Shown: one piece after another, positions 1-6,664 of the stretch | Position numbering within the stretch: the stretch's first letter is position 1 | Layout of the letters: each line of letters starts with the position of its first letter | Source of the DNA: Pseudomonadota bacterium | GTDB lineage: Bacteria > Myxococcota > Myxococcia > Myxococcales > Myxococcaceae | Direction: 5' to 3' | DNA length: 32,077 nucleotides | NCBI GenBank assembly: GCA_023424585.1 | Contig: JAFADT010000071.1 | Location: 1 to 32,077, forward strand | Translations under genes and position numbers: made by a program | Notes under the pieces: generated by a model | The model's input: the letters and a program-made list of their open reading frames with translations, nothing else | The model's database searches: none | Told to the model about the DNA's origin: nothing

Positions 1-2
1 TG

Positions 3-380
3 GCTCCGGGAGCGACCGCTGCCGTCGCGATGTACTCGAATGGTATTCAGGGTGACGCTGAAGGTCCGGTTCACCACATCTGTACGAACAAGAACCCGGT
101 TTCGGCTGTATCAGGCGGTCCGTGGACGCCCGCGTGTGAAGAAATCTTCGAGAAGGCCGGTATGTCGCTTGAGGACGCGGCAAACAAGGTGCGCCTTAAT
201 GGACACGAAGGGCCTCATCCTGAATTCTATCACAATCAAATAGTGAATCGCCTTCAGGCGGCGGTGAGGACTTGCAGAACCACTGACGCATGTCGTGCTA
301 GGTTGTTGGCCGAACTTGCGAAGATTGCAAATGAACTGCTGACGCCAGGCACCGAGCTGCGAAGCTTCATTGTGAAGTAG
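3..380 (+). CDS. AHH-nuclease-domain toxin protein, C-terminal part
   Basis: The frame is open to the left window edge, so this is the 3' end of a longer gene; the ATG at 30 is internal or coincidental. The fragment of about 125 residues carries the signature of the AHH nuclease family, an HNH-like toxin domain common as the C-terminal tip of myxobacterial lipoprotein toxins: a His-His pair in VHHICTNKN, then GGPWTP, a helix with AGMSLED, and the GHEGPHPEFYH block that supplies further catalytic histidines. The family cuts nucleic acid, which is known for AHH/HNH toxins and not shown here. An Imm11-type immunity gene starts 7 bases after the stop, the expected toxin-immunity order. The DNA is clearly less GC-rich than the rest of the window, which fits a laterally moved toxin module. 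The delivery domain or signal peptide would lie to the left. Confidence 0.8.
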   Translation, partial: APGATAAVAMYSNGIQGDAEGPVHHICTNKNPVSAVSGGPWTPACEEIFEKAGMSLEDAANKVRLNGHEGPHPEFYHNQIVNRLQAAVRTCRTTDACRARLLAELAKIANELLTPGTELRSFIVK

Positions 381-387
381 GAGGGGC

Positions 388-978
388 ATGGTGAAACGTG
401 ACTACTATTGGGTGAATATCGCTAATATACCTCAGTGGTACATCGCGACGCCTGTGCCAGTGTCAGGTGGAGCGTTCGAGGAGCCTTGGATGTTCGGAGA
501 GGGTCACTCTCTTCCAGAGCCTGGGGCCGCCAGGGCTCGGGTTCGCAACCCGGGCCCGAAGCGCACTTTTGTGTTTGCAGGGGTTGAACGCACGCCTATC
601 GTCAGCGAGGCAGTCGCGAATGTTTTTAGAGCCCGTGCTCCAGATGATGTTCAACTATTTCCAGTGACGGTGGAGGGAGAGGTCGAGCCGTACTTCATTG
701 TCAACGCGGCCAAGGCTTCTGACAGCATTGACGAAGCGAACTGCCGAGAAATACAGCACTACGCCGAAGACGAACCTTTTCCTGAGTATGCAGGGCAGTT
801 TCGCTGGATTAATGGCCTGCGTATTGACCCCGCGAAGGCCGAAGGTGCCCATGTCTTCCGGTTGAAGAAGTTCAAGACCGCGTTTATCGTCTCTGAGGAC
901 ATCAAGACCGCCCTCGAAGCAGTCGGGAACCTGGGCGTTTCGTTCGAGCGTGTGACCGGACCGCACGAGCCTCACTGA
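388..978 (+). CDS. Imm11-family immunity protein (DUF1629-like)
   Basis: The 196-residue product has the length and the C-terminal pattern of the Imm11 immunity family (formerly DUF1629): a conserved tail near residues 165-190 with FIVSEDIKTALE followed by GVSFERV, and aromatic-rich N-terminal strands. Imm11 proteins neutralise cognate toxins and are often paired with AHH-type nucleases in myxobacteria. It follows the toxin fragment by 7 bases and shares its lower GC, so the two should be co-transcribed. A GGAGG Shine-Dalgarno overlaps the toxin stop codon. It is closer than usual to the ATG at 388 and better spaced for the GTG at 391, so the start could be one codon later. It has no signal peptide or membrane segment, so it should act in the cytoplasm. 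The pairing with the neighbouring toxin is inferred from position. Confidence 0.8.
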   Translation: MVKRDYYWVNIANIPQWYIATPVPVSGGAFEEPWMFGEGHSLPEPGAARARVRNPGPKRTFVFAGVERTPIVSEAVANVFRARAPDDVQLFPVTVEGEVEPYFIVNAAKASDSIDEANCREIQHYAEDEPFPEYAGQFRWINGLRIDPAKAEGAHVFRLKKFKTAFIVSEDIKTALEAVGNLGVSFERVTGPHEPH

Positions 979-985
979 CGGTCGG

Positions 986-1789
986 TCAGGGGCGCGACAG
1001 CGTCGCGGGTGCTCCTCCCGATGGGAGCAGCGCTTCGCGGTTCTTGAAGAAGATGAAGACACCCATGACGACGAGGAACAGGGAGAAGGCCCGTTTGAGC
1101 GCCGCCTGGGAGACGTAGTGGGACGCCCAGGTGCCGAGGAGGATCCCGGCCACGGCGATGGCCGTGAAGCTCCCCAGCGCGCGCCAGGGGACCTCCACGT
1201 GGCCCAGGTAGCCGGCGAAGCCCACGAAGGAGTTGAGGGCGATGACGAGCAGGCTGGTGCCCACCGCCTGCTTCATCGGCAGGCCCACCAGGAGCACCAG
1301 CGCGGGGACGATGAGGAAGCCGCCGCCCACCCCCACCAGCCCCGTGAGGCCCCCCACGCCGAGGGCGGCTCCCGCCATGAGCAAGGAGGATGCCTTGTGG
1401 GGCTCGCGCGCGGGCACGGCCTCGTGGCGGTCGTTGCGGAACATGAAGGCGGCGGCCACGAGCATCACCGTGGCGAAGAGCAGCAACTGCACGCTCCCCG
1501 AGACGAAGGCGGACAGGCGCGCGCCCGCGTAGGTGCCCGTCATGGCCACCGCACCGAAGACCAGGGCCGCTCGGAGCTGGACGTTGCCCCGGCGCCAATG
1601 GCCCGCCGCGCCGAAGAGGCTGGTGACGCCCACCACCGCCAACCCCATCGCGATGGACTCCTTGGCCCCGAAGCCCAGGACGTACACGAGGATGGGGACC
1701 GTGATGATGGAGCCGCCGCCCCCGAGCAGGCCGAGCGACAGGCCCATCAGGGCCGCGAGGGCGAAGCCGAGGAGTGGCATGGGGTCCAT
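986..1789 (-). CDS. TauE/SafE-family sulfite/sulfonate exporter
   Basis: This 267-residue polytopic inner-membrane protein has about eight hydrophobic segments arranged as two similar halves, as in the TauE/SafE family. The first half carries a glycine-rich GLLGGGGSIITVP loop and the second GLVGVGGGFLIVPAL, the duplicated family motif. The family exports sulfite or sulfonates. It is the last gene of a leftward operon after persulfide dioxygenase and rhodanese, 17 bases from the rhodanese stop, so export of the sulfite made by the dioxygenase is the natural reading. No strong Shine-Dalgarno precedes the ATG at 1789; the ATG at 1780 is an alternative. The stop lies only 7 bases from the convergent immunity gene, leaving almost no room for a terminator. 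Confidence 0.88.
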   Translation of the reverse strand: MDPMPLLGFALAALMGLSLGLLGGGGSIITVPILVYVLGFGAKESIAMGLAVVGVTSLFGAAGHWRRGNVQLRAALVFGAVAMTGTYAGARLSAFVSGSVQLLLFATVMLVAAAFMFRNDRHEAVPAREPHKASSLLMAGAALGVGGLTGLVGVGGGFLIVPALVLLVGLPMKQAVGTSLLVIALNSFVGFAGYLGHVEVPWRALGSFTAIAVAGILLGTWASHYVSQAALKRAFSLFLVVMGVFIFFKNREALLPSGGAPATLSRP

Positions 1790-1806
1790 TTCCGGCGCGG
1801 ACGCGC

Positions 1807-2133
1807 TCAGCCCTGGGGGCCGGCGGTGGGCGTCTCGCGCACGGCGAGCATCCCGCCCGCCAGGTTGTAGAGCCTCGTGAAGCCCCGCTCGGCCAGCGCC
1901 CGCGCGCCCTTCGCGGAGCGTGCTCCCGAGCGGCAGATGAGCAGCAGCGGCGCGTCGCGCGGCCAGGTGGTGGAAGCCTCCTCGAGCGTGGCGAGCGGCA
2001 CGAGCTCCGCCCCGGGCAGGTGGCCCAGGGGACCGGTGTATTCATCCGGCTCGCGCACGTCGATGCGCCGGACCTCGGAGCCGAGCGTGGCGAGCCGCGA
2101 GGCTTGGAGGTCTTGATAGGGGGAGGGCGTCAT
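1807..2133 (-). CDS. Rhodanese-like sulfurtransferase, single domain
   Basis: The 108-residue protein is a single rhodanese homology domain. The IDVREPDEY strand near residue 25 and the active-site loop CRSGARS near residue 70 are intact; the cysteine carries the persulfide. The ending, NLAGGM, is typical for the family. I chose the ATG at 2133 over a start at 2166 because AGGAG sits 7-8 bases upstream and the added residues resemble no rhodanese. It follows the persulfide dioxygenase gene by 29 bases and precedes the exporter by 17, so it is mid-operon. The likely role is transfer of sulfane sulfur between persulfide, sulfite and thiosulfate beside the dioxygenase. The acceptor in this organism is not shown by the sequence. 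Confidence 0.88.
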   Translation of the reverse strand: MTPSPYQDLQASRLATLGSEVRRIDVREPDEYTGPLGHLPGAELVPLATLEEASTTWPRDAPLLLICRSGARSAKGARALAERGFTRLYNLAGGMLAVRETPTAGPQG

Positions 2134-2162
2134 CGCTTGTCTCCTGAGGGCCGCGTGGGACG

Positions 2163-2864
2163 TCACGCGTCCTGGGGTGAGGGCGCCGTGTGGCCACAGG
2201 CGCGGTTGGCCGGGACGGCGAGGTCCATCTTCCGGGGCTTGGGAAGATGGAGGTTCTCCATGATGTGGATGAACTCCTCGCGGCTCTTGCCGACGAGGCG
2301 CGGGTGGTGCCGCTTCTCCTCGGCGATGGTCGTCATCGTGAAGCCCTTGTAGTCATGGGCGGGGTAGACGCGCGTCGCGTCCGGCAGGTGGAAGAGGACG
2401 CGGGTGATGGAGTCGTGGAGCCGGGCCGCGTCTCCGTTCTGGAAGTCGGTGCGGCCGTTGCCGCGCACGAGCAGCGCGTCGCCGGTGAAGACCCGATCGC
2501 CCAGCAGGTAGCTGACGCTGTCATCCGTGTGGCCCGGCGTGGCGAGCACCTGGAAGACGAGTTGCCCGATGCGCACCTCGTCCCCGTGGCGCACCTGGAG
2601 ATCGGCGCAGGCGGCGCCGCCCACGCTCCCCACCACCGTGCACCGCGTGCGCTCGCGCAGCACGCCCGACGCGGTGACGTGGTCGGCGTGCACGTGGGTG
2701 TCGAGGACGTGCGTGAGGGTGAGGTTCAGCTCGCGGACCAGTTGTAGATCGCGGTCGACCTGCTCCAGCACGGGATCGATGAGGACGGCCTGCCGCGTGG
2801 CCTCGTCACCGAGGAGGTAGGTGTACGTCGAGGACTCGGAATCGAAAAGCTGGCGGAAAATCAT
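2163..2864 (-). CDS. Persulfide dioxygenase, ETHE1-type metallo-beta-lactamase fold (copy 1)
   Basis: The 233-residue protein has the metallo-beta-lactamase fold with motifs of ETHE1-class persulfide dioxygenases: THVHADHVT (HxHxDH metal site) near residue 56, ATPGHTDDSVSYL, TGDALLVRGNGRTDF, which contains the metal Asp and the ETHE1-type GRTDFQ loop, and the late histidine in PAHDY. Such enzymes oxidise glutathione persulfide to sulfite with O2. An AGGAGG lies 8 bases before the ATG, fixing the start. It heads a three-gene leftward operon with rhodanese and a sulfite exporter. A close paralogue lies at 15045-15740; their first 40 residues differ at only a few positions. The control region it shares with the divergent YeeE/YedE genes contains matched inverted repeats. 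Confidence 0.9.
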   Translation of the reverse strand: MIFRQLFDSESSTYTYLLGDEATRQAVLIDPVLEQVDRDLQLVRELNLTLTHVLDTHVHADHVTASGVLRERTRCTVVGSVGGAACADLQVRHGDEVRIGQLVFQVLATPGHTDDSVSYLLGDRVFTGDALLVRGNGRTDFQNGDAARLHDSITRVLFHLPDATRVYPAHDYKGFTMTTIAEEKRHHPRLVGKSREEFIHIMENLHLPKPRKMDLAVPANRACGHTAPSPQDA

Positions 2865-2883
2865 GGTCGAAGCCTCCTGCCCG

Positions 2884-2976
2884 TGAGAGCCAGGGCGCCG
2901 CGAAAGGATTCAGGAGGGGGCCCGGTGATACATCCTGGCCGCGGTCCGAATCCTCCGCGGTGGAACCTGGCTCTCA
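2884..2976. promoter_or_regulatory. Divergent control region with nested inverted repeats
   Basis: Between the divergent persulfide dioxygenase and YeeE/YedE genes there is a perfect 11-bp inverted repeat, TGAGAGCCAGG at 2884-2894 and CCTGGCTCTCA at 2966-2976. It encloses a second one, GGATTC at 2906-2911 and GAATCC at 2948-2953. Read outward in each direction the order is GAATCC, 16 or 17 bases, then CTCTCA. This could be a pair of matched -35/-10 promoters or two copies of an operator. In the promoter reading the rightward -10 ends 6 bases before the YeeE ATG, which has no Shine-Dalgarno, so that transcript could be leaderless. The leftward transcript would start almost on its Shine-Dalgarno, which weakens the promoter reading. 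The repeats are observed; the function is inferred. Confidence 0.45.
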
Positions 2977-2982
2977 TCCGGC

Positions 2983-3408
2983 ATGACCTCCTTCATCCTC
3001 CTTCCCCTCGTGGGCGGGGCGCTCATCGGCCTGAGCGCCTCCTTGCTCCTCCTGGCCAATGGCCGGGTGGCCGGAATCAGTGGGGTGGTGGGCTCGCTGC
3101 TCACCCCCGCCCGCGGCGACATCGCCTGGCGCCTGTCCTTCCTCGCCGGGCTCCTGGGCGGCGGGCTGCTGCTGGCGGCGGTGCGCCCCGGGACCTTCGC
3201 GGCCACCGCGCCCCCGGGCGTCGGCGGCGCCATCACGCTGGTGGGCGCCGGACTGCTGGTGGGCTTCGGTTCGTTGCTGGGCAACGGCTGCACGAGCGGA
3301 CACGGCGTCTGCGGCATCAGCCGGGGGGCGACCCGCTCCATCGCCGCCACGCTCACCTTCATGGCCACTGGCGGCCTCACCGTCTTCCTCGTCCGCCACG
3401 TCTTCTAG
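2983..3408 (+). CDS. YeeE/YedE-family sulfur transporter half, first component
   Basis: The 141-residue membrane protein has about four hydrophobic segments and the conserved pore motif [15 protein letters not shown] near residues 103-117, typical of YeeE/YedE (TsuA-related) transporters of thiosulfate or other reduced sulfur. Full-length family members are about twice this size; here the second half is the next gene, 12 bases downstream, so the two probably form one transporter. No Shine-Dalgarno is visible before the ATG, and the inverted-repeat control region ends 6 bases upstream. Divergence from a persulfide dioxygenase operon supports a sulfur substrate. The transport direction cannot be read from the sequence. 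Confidence 0.87.
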   Translation: MTSFILLPLVGGALIGLSASLLLLANGRVAGISGVVGSLLTPARGDIAWRLSFLAGLLGGGLLLAAVRPGTFAATAPPGVGGAITLVGAGLLVGFGSLLGNGCTSGHGVCGISRGATRSIAATLTFMATGGLTVFLVRHVF

Positions 3409-3420
3409 GGAGGCCGCTCC

Positions 3421-3897
3421 ATGCGTTCCAACCTCAGTGCGCTGCTCAGCGGCGCTCTCTTCGCGGTCGGGCTGGGCCTCGCGGGCATGACGGACCCGGC
3501 CAACGTTCTCGGGTTCCTCGACGTCGCGGGGGACTGGGACTTCCGGCTCGCCTTCGTGATGGCGGGCGCCATCACCGTCCATGCGGCGCTGCGGCCCCTC
3601 GTCCTCCGACGTGAGCGCCCCCTGTTCGCCGGGACGTTCCCTGCCTTCACATCGACGCGGGTGGACCCCAGGCTCCTCGTGGGGGCGGGCCTCTTCGGCG
3701 TGGGGTGGGGGCTCGGAGGCTACTGCCCGGGCCCCGCGCTCACCTCCCTCGCCAGCGGGGCGTCAGGGGTGCTCCTCTTCGTGCCCGCGATGTTGGTGGG
3801 CATGGGGCTCGCCCACGGGTGGCGGTCGCGGCACGGCGGGCGTGCGGACGCCGCGGACCCGGAGTCCGCGAGCGTGGGCGCGACGCCAGCGTCATGA
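3421..3897 (+). CDS. YeeE/YedE-like (DUF6691) sulfur transporter half, second component
   Basis: The 158-residue protein has about four membrane segments. It carries [18 protein letters not shown] near the N-terminus and the loop [13 protein letters not shown] near residue 100, the counterparts of the paired motifs in the second half of YeeE/YedE transporters. The short Ala-rich hydrophilic tail after residue 135 looks unstructured. GGAGG 7 bases before the ATG supports the start. It lies 12 bases after the first half-transporter gene and is surely co-transcribed. These half genes commonly sit next to persulfide dioxygenase genes in proteobacteria, as here. It is followed by about 430 bases without a recognisable gene. 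Confidence 0.87.
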   Translation: MRSNLSALLSGALFAVGLGLAGMTDPANVLGFLDVAGDWDFRLAFVMAGAITVHAALRPLVLRRERPLFAGTFPAFTSTRVDPRLLVGAGLFGVGWGLGGYCPGPALTSLASGASGVLLFVPAMLVGMGLAHGWRSRHGGRADAADPESASVGATPAS

Positions 3898-4326
3898 CTC
3901 GAGCGAGCGCTTTTCCGGGAGCGCCGCCGCGCTGGCACCTCGGCGTCCGGGGAATGGCGATGTGAAGCGGATGGAGTCCGCGCGCTGCCGCCTGGGACCT
4001 GACCCCAGGCCGTCAGGGCAGGCGCGCCTCTTCGCGGCTCGGCCCGGGGGGCCTGACGCGGACCCAGAGGGGGCCCACCTGCCTCCCGCGGCAGTGGCTT
4101 CCCGGGCCCGAGCCTGGACGCCGGGGGGAAACGAGGGGGAGGGGGCCCTGGCCGGCCGGCCCGCTGGCGACCTGAACCCGGCGATAAGCCCGAAGCTGGC
4201 CGCCTGCCTGCTTTCCCTGGTGTCAACAGGGAATCTGTCGCACAACGTCACCCGTTAACTGGCGCGTTCGGCCGTTCGTGCGAGGCGCACGGGAACGCCG
4301 CCGGCCCTCTTCGGGAGTCAACGACC
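3898..4326. other. Intergenic stretch without a recognisable gene
   Basis: No reading frame here resembles a protein; open frames on both strands have the Arg/Pro/Gly-rich composition of non-coding high-GC DNA. Near the right end a small inverted repeat, CCCTG and CAGGG around 4216-4233, is followed by less GC-rich DNA containing GTTAACT near 4254-4260. That stretch may hold the promoter of the reductase gene at 4327, but I cannot assign -35 and -10 boxes with any certainty. Confidence 0.4.
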
Positions 4327-5100
4327 GTGAGCAACCTCATGAAGGAGTCCGTGCTGCGCGTGCACCACTGGACCGACACCCTCTTCAGCTTCGTCACCAC
4401 GCGCGACCCGGGGTTCCGCTTCGCCAGCGGCCAGTTCACGATGATTGGCCTGGAGGTGGAGAACCGCCCGCTGCTGCGCGCCTACAGCATGGTGAGCGCG
4501 CACTATGACGACCACCTCGAGTTCCTCAGCATCAAGGTGCCCGGCGGGCCCCTGACCTCCCGGCTCCAGCACCTCAAGGAGGGCGACAACGTCCTGGTCA
4601 GCCGCAAGGCCACCGGGACGCTCGTCCTCAAGCACCTGCTGCCCGGCAAGAACCTCTACATGCTGAGCACGGGCACGGGCCTGGCGCCGTTCCTGAGCCT
4701 CGTGAAGGACCCGGAGATGTACGAGCAGTTCGACCGCGTCATCCTCACGCACACCTGCCGGCGGGCCGAGGAGCTGGCCTACCACGACCTCTTCCTCCAT
4801 GAGCTGCCGCGCAACGAGTTCTTCGGGGAGCTGGTGAAGCAGAAGCTCACGTACTACCCGAGCGTCACGCGCGAGGACTTCCGCAACACCGGCCGCATCA
4901 CGGATCTCATCCGCAGCGAGAAGCTGTTCAAGGACGTGGGCCTGCCGCCGCTGAACCCGGAGGTCGACCGGGTGATGCTCTGCGGCAGCCCCGCCATGCT
5001 CGCGGACCTCACGGTCATGCTGGAGGAGCGCGGCTTCCGGGAGGGCACCCCGGGAGAGGCCGGCCACTACGTCACCGAGAAGGCCTTCGCCGAGCGCTGA
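4327..5100 (+). CDS. fpr: Ferredoxin-NADP(+) reductase
   Basis: The 257-residue flavoprotein matches bacterial ferredoxin-NADP reductases of the Fpr type in length and motif order: FAD-binding RAYSMVSA near residue 57, IKVPGGPLTS near 75, the pyrophosphate/NADP motif STGTGLAPFLS near 116, LTHTCRRAEELAY near 142, and MLCGSPAMLAD near 217. The C-terminus EKAFAER resembles that of Fpr proteins, where the last residues stack on the flavin. It moves electrons between NADPH and ferredoxin or flavodoxin in the cytoplasm. The start is a GTG with GGGAG 9 bases upstream; an ATG four codons later lacks such a signal. It appears to be transcribed alone and is followed by a hairpin. No link to the sulfur genes is required. 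Confidence 0.9.
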   Translation: MSNLMKESVLRVHHWTDTLFSFVTTRDPGFRFASGQFTMIGLEVENRPLLRAYSMVSAHYDDHLEFLSIKVPGGPLTSRLQHLKEGDNVLVSRKATGTLVLKHLLPGKNLYMLSTGTGLAPFLSLVKDPEMYEQFDRVILTHTCRRAEELAYHDLFLHELPRNEFFGELVKQKLTYYPSVTREDFRNTGRITDLIRSEKLFKDVGLPPLNPEVDRVMLCGSPAMLADLTVMLEERGFREGTPGEAGHYVTEKAFAER

Positions 5101-5106
5101 GCGGCC

Positions 5107-5135
5107 ACGACCCGCGGCCTGCTGGAGCGGGTCGT
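5107..5135 (+). terminator. Perfect 9-bp hairpin after the ferredoxin-NADP reductase gene
   Basis: ACGACCCGC at 5107-5115 and GCGGGTCGT at 5127-5135 are perfect reverse complements separated by an 11-base loop, starting 6 bases after the stop codon. There is no T-rich tail, so this is either a weak or factor-assisted terminator or a transcript-end stabiliser. The position directly behind a gene favours a 3'-end role. Confidence 0.4.
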
Positions 5136-5219
5136 CGCCGGGCTGCTCAAAGAGGCGGTCCCACGGGCCGGCGCCCTCCGGCCGGTAGACCGCCTCCGCT
5201 CAGTCCGTCGGGGAGACCT

Positions 5220-5585
5220 CTAGCGTGGGGCCGGGTCCTTTCCGGGGGCCCGCGGTGGAGCCGCCTTCTTGAACGTCTCCTTGGCGACGTTCATCGCGGA
5301 CAGGGCCTTGGGCCAGCCGCAGTAGAAGGCTAGGTGCGTGAGGGCCTCGACGAGCTCCGACTCGGAGAGGCCGTTCTCTCGGGCCTTGGCGAGGTGGAAG
5401 GGCAGCTGTTCGGTGTTGCCGCCCACGGTGAGCGCGGCGACGGTGACGAGGCTGCGGTCGCGGGGCGCAAGCCCCTGGCGCTCCCAGACATCGCCAAACA
5501 GCACGTCATCCGTGAGCTGCACCAGCTTGGGCGCGAAGTCGCCCAGCTGCTTCTGGAGCGCGGAAGGTTCTTTCTTCAGGGTCAT
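5220..5585 (-). CDS. Carboxymuconolactone decarboxylase family protein
   Basis: The 121-residue protein is an all-helical carboxymuconolactone-decarboxylase domain of normal family length. The segments VWERQGLAPRDRSLVTVAAL (about residues 33-52), a central helix with LPFHLAKARENG and LSESELVEALTHLAFYCGWP (about 75-94) are characteristic. Only one cysteine is present in the YCGWP loop, not the CxxC of AhpD peroxidases, so a PcaC-like or small-molecule role is more likely than peroxidase activity. It is transcribed divergently from a LysR-type regulator 112 bases away, a common arrangement in which the regulator controls the enzyme. The substrate cannot be named. Confidence 0.85.
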   Translation of the reverse strand: MTLKKEPSALQKQLGDFAPKLVQLTDDVLFGDVWERQGLAPRDRSLVTVAALTVGGNTEQLPFHLAKARENGLSESELVEALTHLAFYCGWPKALSAMNVAKETFKKAAPPRAPGKDPAPR

Positions 5586-5697
5586 GGCTCCCTACAGGTA
5601 CGTCCGCCCCCAACCGACGACCAGGAGGCAGGGGGTGGATGGGCTTTGAAGCCAGGGTTGATGATGAAGTGACGCTGTCCGAGAAGGGACCTTCGCG
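5586..5697. promoter_or_regulatory. Divergent promoter region between decarboxylase-family gene and LysR gene
   Basis: The 112-bp gap separates two diverging genes and must hold both start signals. The middle is less GC-rich (around 5640-5675, with TTGAAGCC and TTGATGATGAAG), where a LysR box or promoter could lie, but I see no clear T-N11-A dyad. AAGGGA precedes the LysR ATG and AGGGAG precedes the enzyme ATG. The regulatory role is inferred from the divergent layout. Confidence 0.35.
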
Positions 5698-6603
5698 ATG
5701 AAGCCGGCGCTCCTTCCCCACCTCCAGGTGTTCCTCGTCGTGGCCCGCCTGCGCAGCTTCAGCGGCGCGGCGCGCGAACTCGGCGTCTCCACGACCGCGG
5801 TGAGCCAGTCGGTGCGTCACTTCGAGGAGCAGCTGGGGGTGACACTGCTCGCGCGCACGACGCGCAGCGTGTCGCTGACGGATGCCGGCCGGCGCCTGGT
5901 GGAAGGCGCCGGTCCCGGGCTGGGCCAGGCCCTCTCCGCCATCCGCGAGGTCTCCGCGCAGCCGGGCGAGACCGTGGGCCGGCTGCGGCTGTCGGTGCCA
6001 CGCTCGGCGGTGCCGTTCCTCATCACCCCGGTCCTCCCCACCTTCCGGGAGCGCCATCCCCGGGTGGAGGTGGAGGTCGTCGTCGAGGACCGCTTCGTGG
6101 ACATCGTGGCCGAGGGCTACGACGCGGGCGTGCGGCTGAGCGAGGCCATCGAGCGCGACATGGTGCAGGTGCGGCTCACCGACGCGTTCCGCTTCGTGGT
6201 GGTGGGCGCCCCCGGCTACCTCGCGCGCCAGGGCTCGCCCCAGCGCCCCGAGGACCTCCTGAAGCACGAGTGCATCACCTTCCGCTCGCAGTCCACCGGG
6301 ACGCTCTACGCCTGGGAACTGGAGCGTGGCCGCCGGAGCTGGCGCGTGCCGGTGCGGGGCGGCGTCGTCAGCAATGACAATCAGACCACCGTGGCGCTCG
6401 CGGAGGCGGGGCTGGGGCTGGCGTATGCCTTCGAGCCGGCCGCGGAGGAGCGGCTGCGCGCGGGGCGGCTCGTGCGGGTGCTGGAGGCCTATGCGCCCAC
6501 CGTTCCTGGCTTCTTCCTCTACTTCCCCAGCCGGGCCCAGCGCTCCATGCCCTTGCGCCACTTCATCGAGGTCGCGAAGGAGCTGAGCGCCAGGCGGCTG
6601 TGA
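5698..6603 (+). CDS. LysR-family transcriptional regulator
   Basis: The 301-residue protein has the standard LysR layout: an N-terminal winged helix-turn-helix (residues 1-60, with SFSGAARELGVSTTAVSQSV, then RTTRSVSLTDAG), a linker helix, and a periplasmic-binding-like effector domain from about residue 90 (GRLRLSVPRSA, FRERHPRVEVEV, DAGVRLSEAIERDMV). The subgroup with GYDAGVRL and DLLKHECI resembles the CrgA/AaeR-like branch that often regulates neighbouring small oxidoreductases or decarboxylases. It diverges from the carboxymuconolactone-decarboxylase-like gene, its likely target, and probably controls itself. Its stop faces the convergent glutaminase stop 61 bases away. The effector is unknown. 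Confidence 0.92.
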   Translation: MKPALLPHLQVFLVVARLRSFSGAARELGVSTTAVSQSVRHFEEQLGVTLLARTTRSVSLTDAGRRLVEGAGPGLGQALSAIREVSAQPGETVGRLRLSVPRSAVPFLITPVLPTFRERHPRVEVEVVVEDRFVDIVAEGYDAGVRLSEAIERDMVQVRLTDAFRFVVVGAPGYLARQGSPQRPEDLLKHECITFRSQSTGTLYAWELERGRRSWRVPVRGGVVSNDNQTTVALAEAGLGLAYAFEPAAEERLRAGRLVRVLEAYAPTVPGFFLYFPSRAQRSMPLRHFIEVAKELSARRL

Positions 6604-6664
6604 AGGCCCCCGGGGCGCGAGCTCAATCCCATCCAGGAAGGCATGGTAACCCCGTGCGTTCCGC

